Part shown: positions 17,130 through 26,696 of the stretch, in pieces | How the letters are laid out: every line of letters begins with the position of its first letter | Numbering within the stretch: the stretch's first letter is position 1 | DNA from: Pantoea dispersa | Lineage (GTDB): Bacteria; Pseudomonadota; Gammaproteobacteria; Enterobacterales; Enterobacteriaceae | Reading direction: 5' to 3' | Length of the DNA stretch: 64,000 nucleotides | Assembly (NCBI RefSeq): GCF_014155765.1 | Contig: NZ_SCKT01000005.1 | Span: forward strand, 272,016 to 336,015 | The notes under the pieces: model-generated | Seen by the model: the letters and a program-made list of their open reading frames with translations, nothing else | Database searches by the model: none | Told to the model about the DNA's origin: nothing | Program-made: the position numbers and the translations under genes

Positions 17130-18570
17130 TGCCCGGCAGCAGGCGCGCTAACTGCGCCACGCCTGCCATTATCTGACTGGTGCTGGTATTACCGTATCCC
17201 AGCACCAGTCCCTGCTGTTTTTGCCCGCCCAGATAAAAGCCTGACAGCGCGCCAGGCGCATAGCCATGGCGAAACAGCTGCGCCGTCAGCGCCACATCAT
17301 CCACCGTATCCGCCAGCGGCAACACCAGATGCATACCGCACTCACCGCCCAGCAGCGGCACCTGAGCACCAAATGTCTCCTGTAGCGCAGCCCGCAGCGT
17401 GGCCTGCCGCTGACGATACAGGCGGCGCATTTTGCTCAGGTGGCGATTGAAATCCCCGCTGCGTAGAAACAGCGCCAGCGCCTGCTGTTCCGGCCGGTTA
17501 CCGCCGCGTAACAGCTCATGCAAGGCTGGCCGCAGCCGCGGCAGTAGCGGCGCGGGCAGCACCATGTAGCCGATGCGCAGCGCCGGAAACAGGGTCTTGC
17601 TGAAGGAGCCGATGTAAATCACCGGTGTCGGCTGCGCCATGCCCTGCATCGCGGCAATGGGCTCGCCGCTGTAGCGAAAATCGCTGTCGTAATCATCTTC
17701 GATAATCCACGCCTGATGCCGCTGTGCCGCCGCCAGCAGCGCCAGCCGGCGCGCGGCGCTCATGATCGCTCCGGTGGGATACTGATGCGTCGGCGTGGTG
17801 TAAATCAGCCGCGGCGGGCGCTGCTGCCAGTCCTGCGCTGTCGGTGCCAGTCCCTGCGCATCCACCGCAATCGGCTCGATCTGCAGATCGCCGAGGCGCA
17901 TCGCCGCTTTGGCGCCGCGATAGCCCGGCTCTTCCACCCAGCCGGTGTCACCACGATTGGTGAGCAGCGCGACGCATAGCGTCAGCGCCTGCTGCGCGCC
18001 TTCGGTAATCACAATCTGCTGCGGCGCACAGCGCACGCCGCGCGCCAGCGCCAGATGCTGCGCCAGCGCCTCACGCAGCGCCAGCTCACCCAGCGGATCG
18101 CCGTAGCCCAGCAGCTGTGCCTGCTGCGCGGTTTGATTGAGCGCGCGACGCCACTGCGCCAGCGGGAAATGCGCCAGCGCCGGCGTGCTCGGGCGCAGCG
18201 CCAGCTCCTGGCTGGAGAGGCGATGCAGCGAGTGCAACCGGGAAGCGCGCGCGGAAACCGGCCAGTCGGCGCTGTCGTCGGACGCCTGCGCTGGCAGCGG
18301 CGTGTGCGCCAGTCGGCTGACGCGGCTTCCCTGGCGGTCGCTGAGGATAAATCCTTCCGCCTGCAGCTGTGACCAGACGGCGATCACCGTATTGCGCGAC
18401 ACCTGCAGTTCAGCCGCCAGCTGGCGGGTCGCCGGCAGGCGCGTGCCCGCCGCCAGCTGACCATTCAGTATCGCCTGGCGCAGCCGCTGATACAGCTGCT
18501 GTTGCAGCGTCAGGCTGCCGTCGGCCTCTAACGGTGCCAGCAGCAGCGAATGCCGGTTTAATGCGCGCAT
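17119..18570 (-). CDS. MocR/PdxR-type regulator (GntR HTH fused to fold-type I aminotransferase)
   Basis: 483 residues. A GntR winged helix-turn-helix at about residues 15-80 (LYQRLRQAILNGQLAAGTRLP, then LQVSRNTV) is joined by a linker to an aspartate-aminotransferase-like domain with the PLP lysine in IYIGSFSKTLFPALR. MocR proteins sense PLP or amino-compound adducts and act on a neighbouring, usually divergent, gene; here that is the GNAT acetyltransferase gene 105 bp away. No pyridoxal-synthesis or GABA genes are adjacent, so the pathway is unknown. Confidence 0.9.
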   Translation of the reverse strand: MRALNRHSLLLAPLEADGSLTLQQQLYQRLRQAILNGQLAAGTRLPATRQLAAELQVSRNTVIAVWSQLQAEGFILSDRQGSRVSRLAHTPLPAQASDDSADWPVSARASRLHSLHRLSSQELALRPSTPALAHFPLAQWRRALNQTAQQAQLLGYGDPLGELALREALAQHLALARGVRCAPQQIVITEGAQQALTLCVALLTNRGDTGWVEEPGYRGAKAAMRLGDLQIEPIAVDAQGLAPTAQDWQQRPPRLIYTTPTHQYPTGAIMSAARRLALLAAAQRHQAWIIEDDYDSDFRYSGEPIAAMQGMAQPTPVIYIGSFSKTLFPALRIGYMVLPAPLLPRLRPALHELLRGGNRPEQQALALFLRSGDFNRHLSKMRRLYRQRQATLRAALQETFGAQVPLLGGECGMHLVLPLADTVDDVALTAQLFRHGYAPGALSGFYLGGQKQQGLVLGYGNTSTSQIMAGVAQLARLLPGINP

Positions 18571-18675
18571 TGGCGCCTCCGTGGATCTATCGATTTGTCA
18601 CATTGTGGCGCTTTTTCCTGAACCAGCAAAGTGGCACGCTGCACGCTGTCACTCTCACACAGAAGGAATCGCCGT

Positions 18676-19386
18676 ATGTCATCGCAGACCAATCGTTATG
18701 GACAACCCATCGGCCCGGCGCTGGAGGCGTGGCAGCCGCGCCCGCTGCCGCAGGGGCAGATTTTCACCGGACAATATTGCCGGCTGGAGCCGCTGGATGC
18801 CGCACGTCACGGTCACGAGCTGTATGCGGCTTATGCGCTGGCGGAAGATGACCGCGACTGGACCTGGCTGCCGGTCGGGCGCTTTGACGATGAAGCGTCT
18901 TATCTGGCGTTTGCGCAGCAGTGCCAGCAGAGTCCGGATTACCTGCACTTCGCGGTTATTGACCGGCAAAGCGGGCAGGCGGTCGGCTCGCTGGCGCTGA
19001 TGCGCCTTGAACCGCAGCACGGCGTGATGGAGGTCGGCTTTGTGGTGTTCTCTCCGTTGCTGAAGCAAACCCGCATGGCCACCGAAGCCCACTATCTGCT
19101 GATGCGTTACGCCTTCGAACAACTCGGCTATCGTCGCTACGAGTGGAAATGCGACAGCTGTAACCAGCCGTCGTACAACGCCGCACTGCGGCTGGGCTTT
19201 CGTTATGAAGGCACGTTCCGTCAGGTGGTTGTGTATAAAAATCGCAGCCGGGATACCGCCTGGTTCTCTATCATCGACTGTGAATGGCCGCAGGTGAAGC
19301 TGGGCTTTGAGCGCTGGCTGGCGGCAGACAATTTCGACGCCCGCGGGCAGCAACGCGCCAGGCTGGAGACATTACGTCAGGCCTGA
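18676..19386 (+). CDS. GNAT-family N-acetyltransferase (RimJ/RimL-like)
   Basis: 236 residues, Acetyltransf_3 type: CRLEPLDAARHGHELYAAY at the start of the domain, VGFVVFSPLLKQTRMATEAHYLLMRYAFE for the acetyl-CoA-binding region, and the usual NQPSYNAALRLGFRYEG near the C-terminus. This subgroup acetylates proteins, amino acids or small amines. The start at 18676 follows AGAAGGAA and fits the family; an upstream frame start is rejected. Divergent from the MocR regulator, its probable controller. Confidence 0.87.
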   Translation: MSSQTNRYGQPIGPALEAWQPRPLPQGQIFTGQYCRLEPLDAARHGHELYAAYALAEDDRDWTWLPVGRFDDEASYLAFAQQCQQSPDYLHFAVIDRQSGQAVGSLALMRLEPQHGVMEVGFVVFSPLLKQTRMATEAHYLLMRYAFEQLGYRRYEWKCDSCNQPSYNAALRLGFRYEGTFRQVVVYKNRSRDTAWFSIIDCEWPQVKLGFERWLAADNFDARGQQRARLETLRQA

Positions 19387-19413
19387 CGCTAGCGCGCCGT
19401 GCTGGCTGTCCGG

Positions 19414-20190
19414 CTAACCGGCAAAAATATATTTGGCGGCTGACAACACAAAGGCGCTGGCCATCGCCATCATCAGCCGCCGATGCCAGAGATTATCGCG
19501 TTTGAGCTCATTGAAACCGAGCTGCATGCGATGGTCGAGATCCAGCAGGCGCTCATCCACTTTTTCAAAGCGTTTATCAATTTGCCTGAATTGCTCATCC
19601 ATCTTTTCAAAGCGTTTATCAATTTGCCTGAATCGCTCATCGATTTGTTCAAAACGCTGATCGATTTTCCTGAATTGCTCATCGATTTGTTCAAAGCGTT
19701 GATCGATTTTCCTGAATTGCTCATCCATCTTTTCAAAGCGTTGATCAATTTTCCTGAATTGTTCATCGATTTGTTCAAAACGTTGATCGATTGTTCTGAA
19801 TTGCGCATCCACTTTTTCAAAGCGTTTATCGATTGATCTGAATTGCGCATCCACCTTTTCGAAGCGTTGATCGATTTGTTCAAAGCGTTGATCAATTTTC
19901 CGGAATTGCTCATCGACGTTATCAAACCGCAGCTCAATGGCTTTAAACGTATGGCGGACCTCATTTTCAAAATGCCTGAGGCTCTGTGCCAGTTTATCGA
20001 CACGCTGCGCGGTGGCGTGATTTGCCCGCATCACGCCTTCCATGGCCTGCGAAAGGTGCGTTTTGGTCAGGCTGTTTTCCTGCTGCATTTCGGCAAAAAT
20101 GTCGACCATCACTTCGGCCTGGTGATCGGCCACGCCCGCCTGCTGCAGCGCTTTGAATGCCTTATGGGTGTTCATCATCGTCGGTATCAT
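19414..20190 (-). CDS. coiled-coil heptad-repeat protein with C-terminal membrane anchor
   Basis: 258 residues. Residues about 1-90 resemble the DUF1640/CCDC90 type helical head; residues 91-216 are about 18 almost identical heptads of the form (K/Q)(I/V/M)D(E/Q/K)(Q/R)F(R/E); the last 20 residues form one hydrophobic segment (MMAMASAFVLSAAKYIFAG). The product is probably a long parallel coiled coil tethered to the inner membrane by its C-terminus. The start has an AGGAG site. The DNA shows a 21-bp period. Role unknown; no neighbour suggests one. Confidence 0.8.
   Translation of the reverse strand: MIPTMMNTHKAFKALQQAGVADHQAEVMVDIFAEMQQENSLTKTHLSQAMEGVMRANHATAQRVDKLAQSLRHFENEVRHTFKAIELRFDNVDEQFRKIDQRFEQIDQRFEKVDAQFRSIDKRFEKVDAQFRTIDQRFEQIDEQFRKIDQRFEKMDEQFRKIDQRFEQIDEQFRKIDQRFEQIDERFRQIDKRFEKMDEQFRQIDKRFEKVDERLLDLDHRMQLGFNELKRDNLWHRRLMMAMASAFVLSAAKYIFAG
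19535..19918. repeat. 21-bp tandem repeat array coding for heptads
   Basis: About 18 degenerate tandem units of 21 bp inside the coiled-coil gene, with a higher 42-bp order because two heptad types alternate. Because the period is a multiple of three, other frames also stay open over it. Confidence 0.85.
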
Positions 20191-20325
20191 CCCTGTTGCT
20201 CCTGGTCGCCTTTCCTGTTGCCTGCAAGGTTATCCAGGTGGTGATAGTTGCACCATGTGATGATGTGGATTTTGCGCGACGTCTCGAAAAATATCAATTC
20301 GTACAAAGAGTAACGCTAAGCGGCA

Positions 20326-20354
20326 ATAAAAAGGGCCTGCACGCTGGCAGGCCC
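20326..20354 (-). terminator. Rho-independent terminator of opgB
   Basis: Stem GGGCCTGC / GCAGGCCC (20333-20340 and 20347-20354), loop ACGCTG, followed on the minus strand by TTTTTATT. It sits 20 bp beyond the opgB stop codon. Confidence 0.9.
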
Positions 20355-20374
20355 TGGTCTGGCACGCATTTTTA

Positions 20375-22669
20375 TCACTTTTCGGGCTGCGGAATTATTT
20401 TTATCTCCGCCATGCCGATACCGAGTTTGCGTGGATCCTGACCGGTAATGTTGCCGAGATTAGACAGCTGTGGTTCTGGCGGCGTGATGATCAGGTTGCG
20501 GCTGGCGCCGGGATTGGTGAAATGCAGCGTTTGCGTGGAGAACGCGTCACCCAGATTGAGCTGCTGCACTTGCTCGCCGACGCGCACCGGAATTGGCCGA
20601 TGGGCGTTAGCCCCATAGGCACGTGCAGTGATCACCACGTCAAAGCGCGCCGGCAGCGGATCGACATATTCAATATTCACCTCCGGCGCGAGGTTGGCGT
20701 TCGACCAGCGTCCCCAGCTTTCCGGCCGTGAAATACCGCTAAAGCGCTTCACGCTGGCCGGCGCGCCCGGCACGGTCAGCAGGAAGCTGTCCGCCTGGTA
20801 GCGAATGGCATTGTCCTCAATGCGCATTTGCTGCTCGTTGAGCTGATAGGTCGCCGCGCTGACTTTCACCTGCGGGAACTGCGCTTTGCCCTGCCACACC
20901 GGCTGGTCGATGCGCGTCACCGTGGGTTGTCCGCCGGTCTGGCCCATCGCCAGACAGAGATCGGTCGACAGCGCCAGCGCCGGCTGCCACAGCCGGCCCA
21001 TTTTGAAGCAGCGATCGACCCAGACAAACTTATCGCTGGCGGCAAAATCGGCCAGCTGGAAGCGCAGCGGCGCGGCGTATTCGCCTTCCGGCAGCGGCTC
21101 TACCTGATGATCGGATACGCGGAACAGGATCGGCAGCCTGAACGTCGCGCCCGAGAAGCTAAAGGTATTTTTGGGCTGGTCGATGGTGAACGTCTTCATC
21201 TGGCTGGGGAAATTCCACAGCTGAATGATATCGGCTTTCCACGCCGTGACCTTCTTCGCCATGTCATCGAACTGGCTGGAGAGCGAGGCCGAAGACAGCC
21301 CGCTGCGGCCAAGGCCAATCGCGTTATCCCCGCCGAGAATATCCAGCACCGTGGCGCCGTTATCCAGCGTGCTGCGCTTGCCATCCAGCACCTCGGCCTG
21401 CGGCTGATCGCCACGGATCACCATAAACAGATCGCGGCGCGGCTGCTTGATCAGATACTGATGCGCCGTGTTATTCATCGCCAGGTGATCGGAACTCACC
21501 ACAATCACGGTGTTTTTAAACCACGGCGAGGCTTTGATGCGGGCAATCAGGCGCGCCACGTGCTCCTGGGTACAGGCCACCGCGCTAAACGACTGATTGG
21601 GTTTGCCGTCATAGCTGTAACTTTTGCGCTGACAGCTGCGCGAAATAAAGCCGTCCGGATGATGGGTGTCCACGGTGAGCGTAAACAGCGCAAAGCGTTT
21701 CTGCTGACGCGACAGCTCCTCATACTTTTCAAACACTTCATCCATCACCGTATCGTCGTAAAAGCCCCAGTTATTACGGTAGCTGGGGTCGGCGACGCGG
21801 CTCTTCAGCTCCTGCGAGCCGTACATGTTGGCGGCATCAAAACCGTGTGACAGCAAAAAGGTGTCTTTGCCGGCAAAGCGCAGGTCTGCACCCTGAATAA
21901 ACCAGTTCTCATAGCCGGAGTGTTTGAGGATATCGCCGAGGCAGATATTTTGCGGATAGAAGCTGGAAAGCGAAGCCGAGGCGTTGCCGTCGAACGGCGC
22001 AAACAGCGGAATTCCGCACTGCGACGCCACCATGCCGGCGATGGTGTAATCGGTGCCGGGCAGTTGCTCGGTGTTGCTGAAGTCAATGCTGTGATCTTTT
22101 TCGCGACTCAGCTCCGGTGCCAGGCCAGGAAAAGCCTGTTGATCGAAGTAGGTGCGCTCAAGGCTTTCGCCGTAGATATACACCAGGTTGAGCTTCGGCG
22201 CGTTAATCTGCTTATTCGGCGTTTTGTAATAGGTTTCGAAATCCGAGTCGGCCTGACGCGCGTGGGAGGCGATCAGCTCTTTCACCTGGCGAAACGCCGG
22301 CGTGGTTTGCACCGAGCCGGCAGCACAGGCGATCGCCAGCAGGCTCCAGCCGAGATGATGCGGACGTTTATGCCGGCGCAGCACCCAGGAGAGAAAACAA
22401 AACAGTAAAAACAGGCCGATGATCAAGCCAAGCGCCGGTACCACATATTTGCTCACGCCCGCGCCGGTCAGGCTGTTGGTCAGGGTATAGAGCACCGCAT
22501 CGTTGATGCCATCGCCGGTAAAATAGTTGCTGGCATACAGCGTGGCGTTGAGCACGATGAACAGGGTGAGCAGCAGCAAGATCAGGATAAACCAGAATTT
22601 ATTTCGCCCGGCTTTATACGAATAGACTGCGATCGCAGCCAAAAAGAGCACTATTGAAAGCAACTCCAA
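20375..22669 (-). CDS. opgB: phosphoglycerol transferase I (osmoregulated periplasmic glucan decoration)
   Basis: 764 residues, against 763 for E. coli OpgB (MdoB). Four to five N-terminal membrane segments (about residues 1-120) are followed by a periplasmic sulfatase/alkaline-phosphatase-fold domain: [13 protein letters not shown] (metal site), [25 protein letters not shown] and VVSSDHLAM. It moves phosphoglycerol from phosphatidylglycerol to membrane-derived glucans in the periplasm, which lowers osmotic stress. Single gene with its own terminator, not near the opgGH genes, as in other Enterobacterales. Confidence 0.95.
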   Translation of the reverse strand: MELLSIVLFLAAIAVYSYKAGRNKFWFILILLLLTLFIVLNATLYASNYFTGDGINDAVLYTLTNSLTGAGVSKYVVPALGLIIGLFLLFCFLSWVLRRHKRPHHLGWSLLAIACAAGSVQTTPAFRQVKELIASHARQADSDFETYYKTPNKQINAPKLNLVYIYGESLERTYFDQQAFPGLAPELSREKDHSIDFSNTEQLPGTDYTIAGMVASQCGIPLFAPFDGNASASLSSFYPQNICLGDILKHSGYENWFIQGADLRFAGKDTFLLSHGFDAANMYGSQELKSRVADPSYRNNWGFYDDTVMDEVFEKYEELSRQQKRFALFTLTVDTHHPDGFISRSCQRKSYSYDGKPNQSFSAVACTQEHVARLIARIKASPWFKNTVIVVSSDHLAMNNTAHQYLIKQPRRDLFMVIRGDQPQAEVLDGKRSTLDNGATVLDILGGDNAIGLGRSGLSSASLSSQFDDMAKKVTAWKADIIQLWNFPSQMKTFTIDQPKNTFSFSGATFRLPILFRVSDHQVEPLPEGEYAAPLRFQLADFAASDKFVWVDRCFKMGRLWQPALALSTDLCLAMGQTGGQPTVTRIDQPVWQGKAQFPQVKVSAATYQLNEQQMRIEDNAIRYQADSFLLTVPGAPASVKRFSGISRPESWGRWSNANLAPEVNIEYVDPLPARFDVVITARAYGANAHRPIPVRVGEQVQQLNLGDAFSTQTLHFTNPGASRNLIITPPEPQLSNLGNITGQDPRKLGIGMAEIKIIPQPEK

Positions 22670-22838
22670 CGGCAGATCCTCACATTAAGTAAAAAGAACG
22701 CGTTACCTGCGTCTGCGGCCCTCTGCGGGGGTTTTGCGTCAATCTATATTGGCTGTCACAGGGCTGCAACACATCCAACCAGATTTGTGCGATGCATTGC
22801 GAATCGTTTAAGGCGGGTTTAGGCGGAGTCTGATTTAG

Positions 22839-22868
22839 TCTGGCAGCAACCGGCGCGCTGCTGCCAGA
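22839..22868 (-). terminator. hairpin downstream of the tautomerase gene
   Basis: 10-bp perfect stem TCTGGCAGCA / TGCTGCCAGA with a 10-base loop, 17 bp beyond the tautomerase stop codon. Weak or no U-tract. Confidence 0.5.
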
Positions 22869-22885
22869 CAGGGCGGGTGCGGGTG

Positions 22886-23275
22886 TTACAACTTACCGGT
22901 GAGATACTGCGCTTCGCCGTCGGCAAAGCTCCAGTCACCTTTGCTGTTGGTGATAAAACTGATCATCAGATCGTTGCCCTGCACGCCACAATTCTCCTGC
23001 AGCTCGCGCGCTAACTCTGCCATGAAGTGCGTTTTCTGTTCTTCACTTCTTGGGCTGGTGTACACGCGCACCATCACCAGATTGTCGCTGCGCGCAAAGC
23101 CCAGCCCGGTATCCTGAAAGACCATTTGATAACGCTTGTTTTCATGAACAATCTGATAACGATCGCGCGCCGGAACCTTAAATGCCGTGAGTACCGCGCG
23201 ATGCGCGGCGTCGAGTAAGGTGCGAATCTCTGCTTCAGAACGGCCCTGAATAACATCAAAAGTCAGTAACGGCAT
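22886..23275 (-). CDS. tautomerase-superfamily protein
   Basis: 129 residues starting MPLLTFDV: after removal of the methionine, Pro1 is the catalytic base of the tautomerase superfamily. The length and the second half (GDWSFADGEAQYL) match the 'tautomerase_2' type with two fused beta-alpha-beta units. The start at 23275 is preferred to an in-frame ATG eight codons upstream because it exposes this proline. Divergent from a LysR gene 120 bp away. Physiological substrate unknown. Confidence 0.85.
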   Translation of the reverse strand: MPLLTFDVIQGRSEAEIRTLLDAAHRAVLTAFKVPARDRYQIVHENKRYQMVFQDTGLGFARSDNLVMVRVYTSPRSEEQKTHFMAELARELQENCGVQGNDLMISFITNSKGDWSFADGEAQYLTGKL

Positions 23276-23395
23276 CAATAAATCCTCGTTTTTGCCCACG
23301 CGGAAAGAGTAGGATGAAACGCTATGCTGCCGCTTGCTGCCGGAAAGAAAAAGCGCGCTGATTAAAATGATTATTTATTATTTTGAACAATCCTG

Positions 23396-24319
23396 ATGAA
23401 AGAAATTAAAACCGATGCACTCTGGGTGCATTTGCACTGGCTGACGGTGCTGGCGGAACAGGGCAGTTTTACCCGCGCGGCTGAACGCCTGGATGTCAGT
23501 AAAGCGGCGATGAGCCAGAAAATCAAAGAACTGGAGCAGATGGCGGGCGTGGCGCTGGTGCAGCGCACCACGCGCAGCGTGCGGCTGACGTCGGCCGGTG
23601 AAAAGCTGGTGGACGACCTGCGTGAGCCGTTTGCGCGCATCGCACAGAGCTTCTTCAGCGTGCGTGACGAAGCCGGGCCGGTGCGCGGCCTGGTGCGCAT
23701 CAGCGCGCCGGTGGCGTTTGCCCGGCAGCAGCTGGTGCCGATTATCGGCGACTTTCTGCGCGACTACCCGCAGGTGCGGTTGCAGCTCAACGTCAGCGAT
23801 CGGCTGGTGTCGCTGGGCAGCGAAGGATTCGATCTCGCCATTCGCCACAGCCAGCAGCTGCCGGAAACGCACGTCGCGCTGCCGCTGTGTGAAACGCGCA
23901 CGCTGCTGGTGGCCGCGCCGGATTATCTGACCCGTCACGGTACGCCAGATACGCCGCAGGCGCTGCAGCAGCATAACTGCCTCTATTATCCGCGCGGGCT
24001 GGAGTCGCCGCAGTGGCGCTTTCGTCTGCACAGCGATGACAGCGAAACGGTGCAGGTGAAGATTCAGGGTAATTTCGCCACTAATAACAGCGAGTCGATT
24101 CGTGACGCTGCGCTGCAGGGGCTGGGCATTGCCATGCTGCCGGACTTCAGCGCCAGCGCGGCGCTGACCAGCGGCACGCTGCAGCAGGTGCTGCCGGAGT
24201 GGCAGGCGGTCGATGCCTTTGCCGACCGCCTGTGGGTGGTGCGGCCTTACGCAGCGCAGGTACCGCGTGCCGTCACCACCTTTATCCACTGGCTACGCAC
24301 GCGCTTTGTTGATGGGTGA
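23396..24319 (+). CDS. LysR-family regulator, likely of the divergent tautomerase
   Basis: 307 residues. Helix-turn-helix at about residues 20-70 (GSFTRAAERLDVSKAAMSQKIKELE), substrate-binding domain after it, of the CrgA/DsdC-like group (SVRLTSAGEKL, GLVRISAPVAFARQQLVP). Divergent from the tautomerase gene, so that is the likely target. Its 3' end overlaps the convergent glycosyltransferase gene by 27 bp. Confidence 0.87.
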   Translation: MKEIKTDALWVHLHWLTVLAEQGSFTRAAERLDVSKAAMSQKIKELEQMAGVALVQRTTRSVRLTSAGEKLVDDLREPFARIAQSFFSVRDEAGPVRGLVRISAPVAFARQQLVPIIGDFLRDYPQVRLQLNVSDRLVSLGSEGFDLAIRHSQQLPETHVALPLCETRTLLVAAPDYLTRHGTPDTPQALQQHNCLYYPRGLESPQWRFRLHSDDSETVQVKIQGNFATNNSESIRDAALQGLGIAMLPDFSASAALTSGTLQQVLPEWQAVDAFADRLWVVRPYAAQVPRAVTTFIHWLRTRFVDG

Positions 24320-25312
24320 GGCCAGCGGCGCGCTGAGCGGTGCTGTGGGCTGCATCATCGCCCCCAGCAGGCTGCGACGGTTATAGTTACCGAGACGCAG
24401 ATTGAAGTCGAGATGCAGCTGCTCAATGCCGCTCAGCTTGATCACCGGCGGCGGCGTATGCGGGCGCTGATGGAACAGTACCGTGTGCGCAAAGGCATCA
24501 CTTTGCCAGTTGCTCAGCCGCTGATAGTAATATGCGTTGGCCTCGCATTTACGCAGATACAGGTTCACGCGGCGATGTTCGCGCATCGCCGCCTGCTGCG
24601 CCAGCGAACCCAGCTGCTGTGCCGGCTCGGCGATTTTCTGCGTCAGCAGGGCAAAATCATCGCGCTTTGCCAGCTCATTAAAATAGTTGTGCGCCCCCAG
24701 ATGCTTGATCGGCGCGTACTGTTTTTGCCACTCGCGAATAAAAGGATTATTGGGCGCAGCGGCAAGAAACCAGTTTTCAATCACCGGTGCCAGATAGTTG
24801 ACGGTGGCAATTTCACGGTAATAGCCAATCACATCCATGCGGCGTTCCTGATGCGCACGGTGCACCCAGCTCAGGTCTTCAAATAACAGCGTGCTGCAGT
24901 CAATCGCAATGCCGCCGTAGCGTAATAATAATTCGAGGCGAATGACTTCACTTTTTTGCTGCTCACTTAATTGTGTCGAGGTAAAAATAAAATCCGGCAG
25001 GACTTCTTTAAGCGTTAAACGGTTTAATACATACACCTGATGGTCGGGATTATCCTGACGCAGTTGCTGGATATTTAACGCCATCGATTTCGGTAAATAT
25101 TCATTGTCCCAGTACATCCAGATTTTTTTGGGTATTTCCGGCAGCGCTTTCTCACCCGAAAGCAACACGATATTGTCCTCTTCGCTGGGATCATATTCCG
25201 GCGCGCAGAGCGCAGTATGCTGTTTTTTCTGCAGTAATGTCTGGCCGGTAAAGGCGATTCTCTGCCAGTGTTGCCAGAGCGTAAGGGCTGGCTGGAGACG
25301 TTTTTTTGTCAT
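24293..25312 (-). CDS. capsular-polysaccharide-type glycosyltransferase with DxD-like motif, orphan
   Basis: 339 residues. The region PKKIWMYWDNEYLPKSM followed by EVIRLELLLRYGGIAIDCSTLL is typical of the Caps_synth / Gly_transf_sug (OCH1-like) families, where the second motif normally carries the metal-binding D-x-D; here it reads D-C-S. Predicted cytoplasmic enzyme for a surface sugar. The start at 25312 is chosen because the upstream in-frame extension is short and lacks a ribosome binding site. No other polysaccharide genes adjoin. The 5' third is richer in A+T than its neighbours, suggesting transfer. Confidence 0.78.
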   Translation of the reverse strand: MTKKRLQPALTLWQHWQRIAFTGQTLLQKKQHTALCAPEYDPSEEDNIVLLSGEKALPEIPKKIWMYWDNEYLPKSMALNIQQLRQDNPDHQVYVLNRLTLKEVLPDFIFTSTQLSEQQKSEVIRLELLLRYGGIAIDCSTLLFEDLSWVHRAHQERRMDVIGYYREIATVNYLAPVIENWFLAAAPNNPFIREWQKQYAPIKHLGAHNYFNELAKRDDFALLTQKIAEPAQQLGSLAQQAAMREHRRVNLYLRKCEANAYYYQRLSNWQSDAFAHTVLFHQRPHTPPPVIKLSGIEQLHLDFNLRLGNYNRRSLLGAMMQPTAPLSAPLASPINKARA

Positions 25313-25727
25313 GATGCACCTGATTATTGTGTTTATGGGGAGCAAGGATTCCCTGATGCTGGCGGCTTGAGCGCTCTTATGTGTCCTGACGGCTGTGTGT
25401 AAAAAGACTACCCTTGCTTAATAATCGATCCGCAGCGGCAAGGCTACGAATTTTTTTCGCTTTCAGATTTACCGGAAATGCCGGGATCCGGGATGGCTAA
25501 AAAGAGGTATCAATAAAATGATGAGGAAGTGCGTTTTTTATTTTTGCTCGATTAAGACTATTCCTAATAAAATAACCCTCTGCAGGCGCAGGCCGCGGCG
25601 CGGAATAAAAATGAGCGATCGGCGGTCCGTTAACGGCACTGTATTTTCCCCTGGCCTGGCCGCCGCTTGCCCAACGCGGAGGCAGGTTAGCTACGCTTAG
25701 AGCAGGCAACGAAAAAAAGGAGGCACT
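25313..25727. other. 415-bp non-coding region between divergent genes
   Basis: No supportable gene. AT-rich on the glycosyltransferase side; a purine-rich AAAAAAAGGAGG ribosome binding site for the beta-propeller gene ends just before 25728. The short open frames here have no coding character. Confidence 0.5.
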
Positions 25728-26681
25728 ATGCAGCCACACAAGCGTGGGTTACTGGCGGTTGATAAGCAGGGCAACCGCGTGCTGTTTCTCAATCCCGACA
25801 GCTTCGCCGTTGAGCAGGAGCTGAATGCCTTACCGCCGCGACCGCATGAGCTGCTGATGCTGCCCGCGCTGGAGAAGGCGTATGTGCCGATCTACGGTGA
25901 TGGCGTCCACGGCGACAATCCGCATCCGGGGCACAAGGTGGCGATTATCGATTTGCGCCAGCGGCAGATTCGCGGCTTTATCGATCTGTCACCGCTCAAG
26001 GCACCGCACAGCGGCCAGCTGGGACGCGATGGCAAAGTGTATCTGTGCTGTGAACACAGTGCCGCGGTGGCGGTGATCGATCCGCACAGCGACACGCTGG
26101 AGAAAACCATCCGGCTGCCGTCGCACAACGCGCACCGGCTGACGCTGTCGCCCAGCGGCCGCAAGCTGTTTACTGAAAACGAAGAGGACGCCAGCATCAC
26201 GGTGGTGGATTTGTGCGAGGCGGAAGGGCGCATCATTGATAACATCCTGCTGCCGGGACCGATTGCCGGCATTGCCGCCTCGCCAAAGCACCCCTATCTG
26301 ATGGCCAGCGCGGCAGACGCGCCGCTGCTGTACGTGGTGGATCGTCAGAGCCATCGTATCCGCCAGCGCATCACGCTGCCCGGCCATCAGCAGCCGTGCC
26401 AGGTGGTGCGCTTCAGCGCCAACGGTGAGCGGCTGGTGGCGATTGGCGACGGGGAAGGAGTGGTGACGCTGTTTGACGACTTGCTTAATCCGTTGGGTGA
26501 CGTTGCGGTCGGCAATCAGCCGATGGATGGCTGTTTTAGCGCCGATAACCGCAGCCTGCTGATCGCTAATCAGGGTGACGGTTCGCTTAGCCTGATCGAC
26601 CTGACGCAGATGAAGGTCATCGCCACGCCGCAGGCTGGCACCGGATGCGAAGTCCTGAGCTACTTTCAGCTGTCGTCCTGA
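25728..26681 (+). CDS. YncE-like beta-propeller protein
   Basis: 317 residues made of about seven repeated beta blades, each with a pattern such as KVAIIDLRQRQIRGFIDL, AVAVIDPHSDTLEKTIRL, SITVVDLCEAEGRIIDNI and SLSLIDLTQMKVIATP. This matches the YVTN/YncE-type and 40-residue beta-propeller families. No signal peptide, so it is probably cytoplasmic, unlike YncE itself. Very strong AAAAAAAGGAGG site. Function unknown; not in an operon. Confidence 0.8.
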   Translation: MQPHKRGLLAVDKQGNRVLFLNPDSFAVEQELNALPPRPHELLMLPALEKAYVPIYGDGVHGDNPHPGHKVAIIDLRQRQIRGFIDLSPLKAPHSGQLGRDGKVYLCCEHSAAVAVIDPHSDTLEKTIRLPSHNAHRLTLSPSGRKLFTENEEDASITVVDLCEAEGRIIDNILLPGPIAGIAASPKHPYLMASAADAPLLYVVDRQSHRIRQRITLPGHQQPCQVVRFSANGERLVAIGDGEGVVTLFDDLLNPLGDVAVGNQPMDGCFSADNRSLLIANQGDGSLSLIDLTQMKVIATPQAGTGCEVLSYFQLSS

Positions 26682-26696
26682 GTGCGAAGGCCGCCA

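Noticed and set aside
19483-20003. Open frames on both strands over the heptad repeat, and the look of a repeat array
   Set aside because: The 21-bp period keeps all frames open; only the minus-strand 258-residue protein has a head, heptads and anchor. The array has no spacers, so it is not CRISPR.
20828-21850. Long open frame (340 codons) on the plus strand within opgB
   Set aside because: It lies antisense to the clearly conserved opgB gene and is rich in R, H and Q as expected of a GC-rich shadow frame; no family match or ribosome binding site.
25497-25739. Short open frames on both strands between the glycosyltransferase and beta-propeller genes
   Set aside because: No initiation signals, biased composition or similarity; they span the promoter region of the beta-propeller gene.
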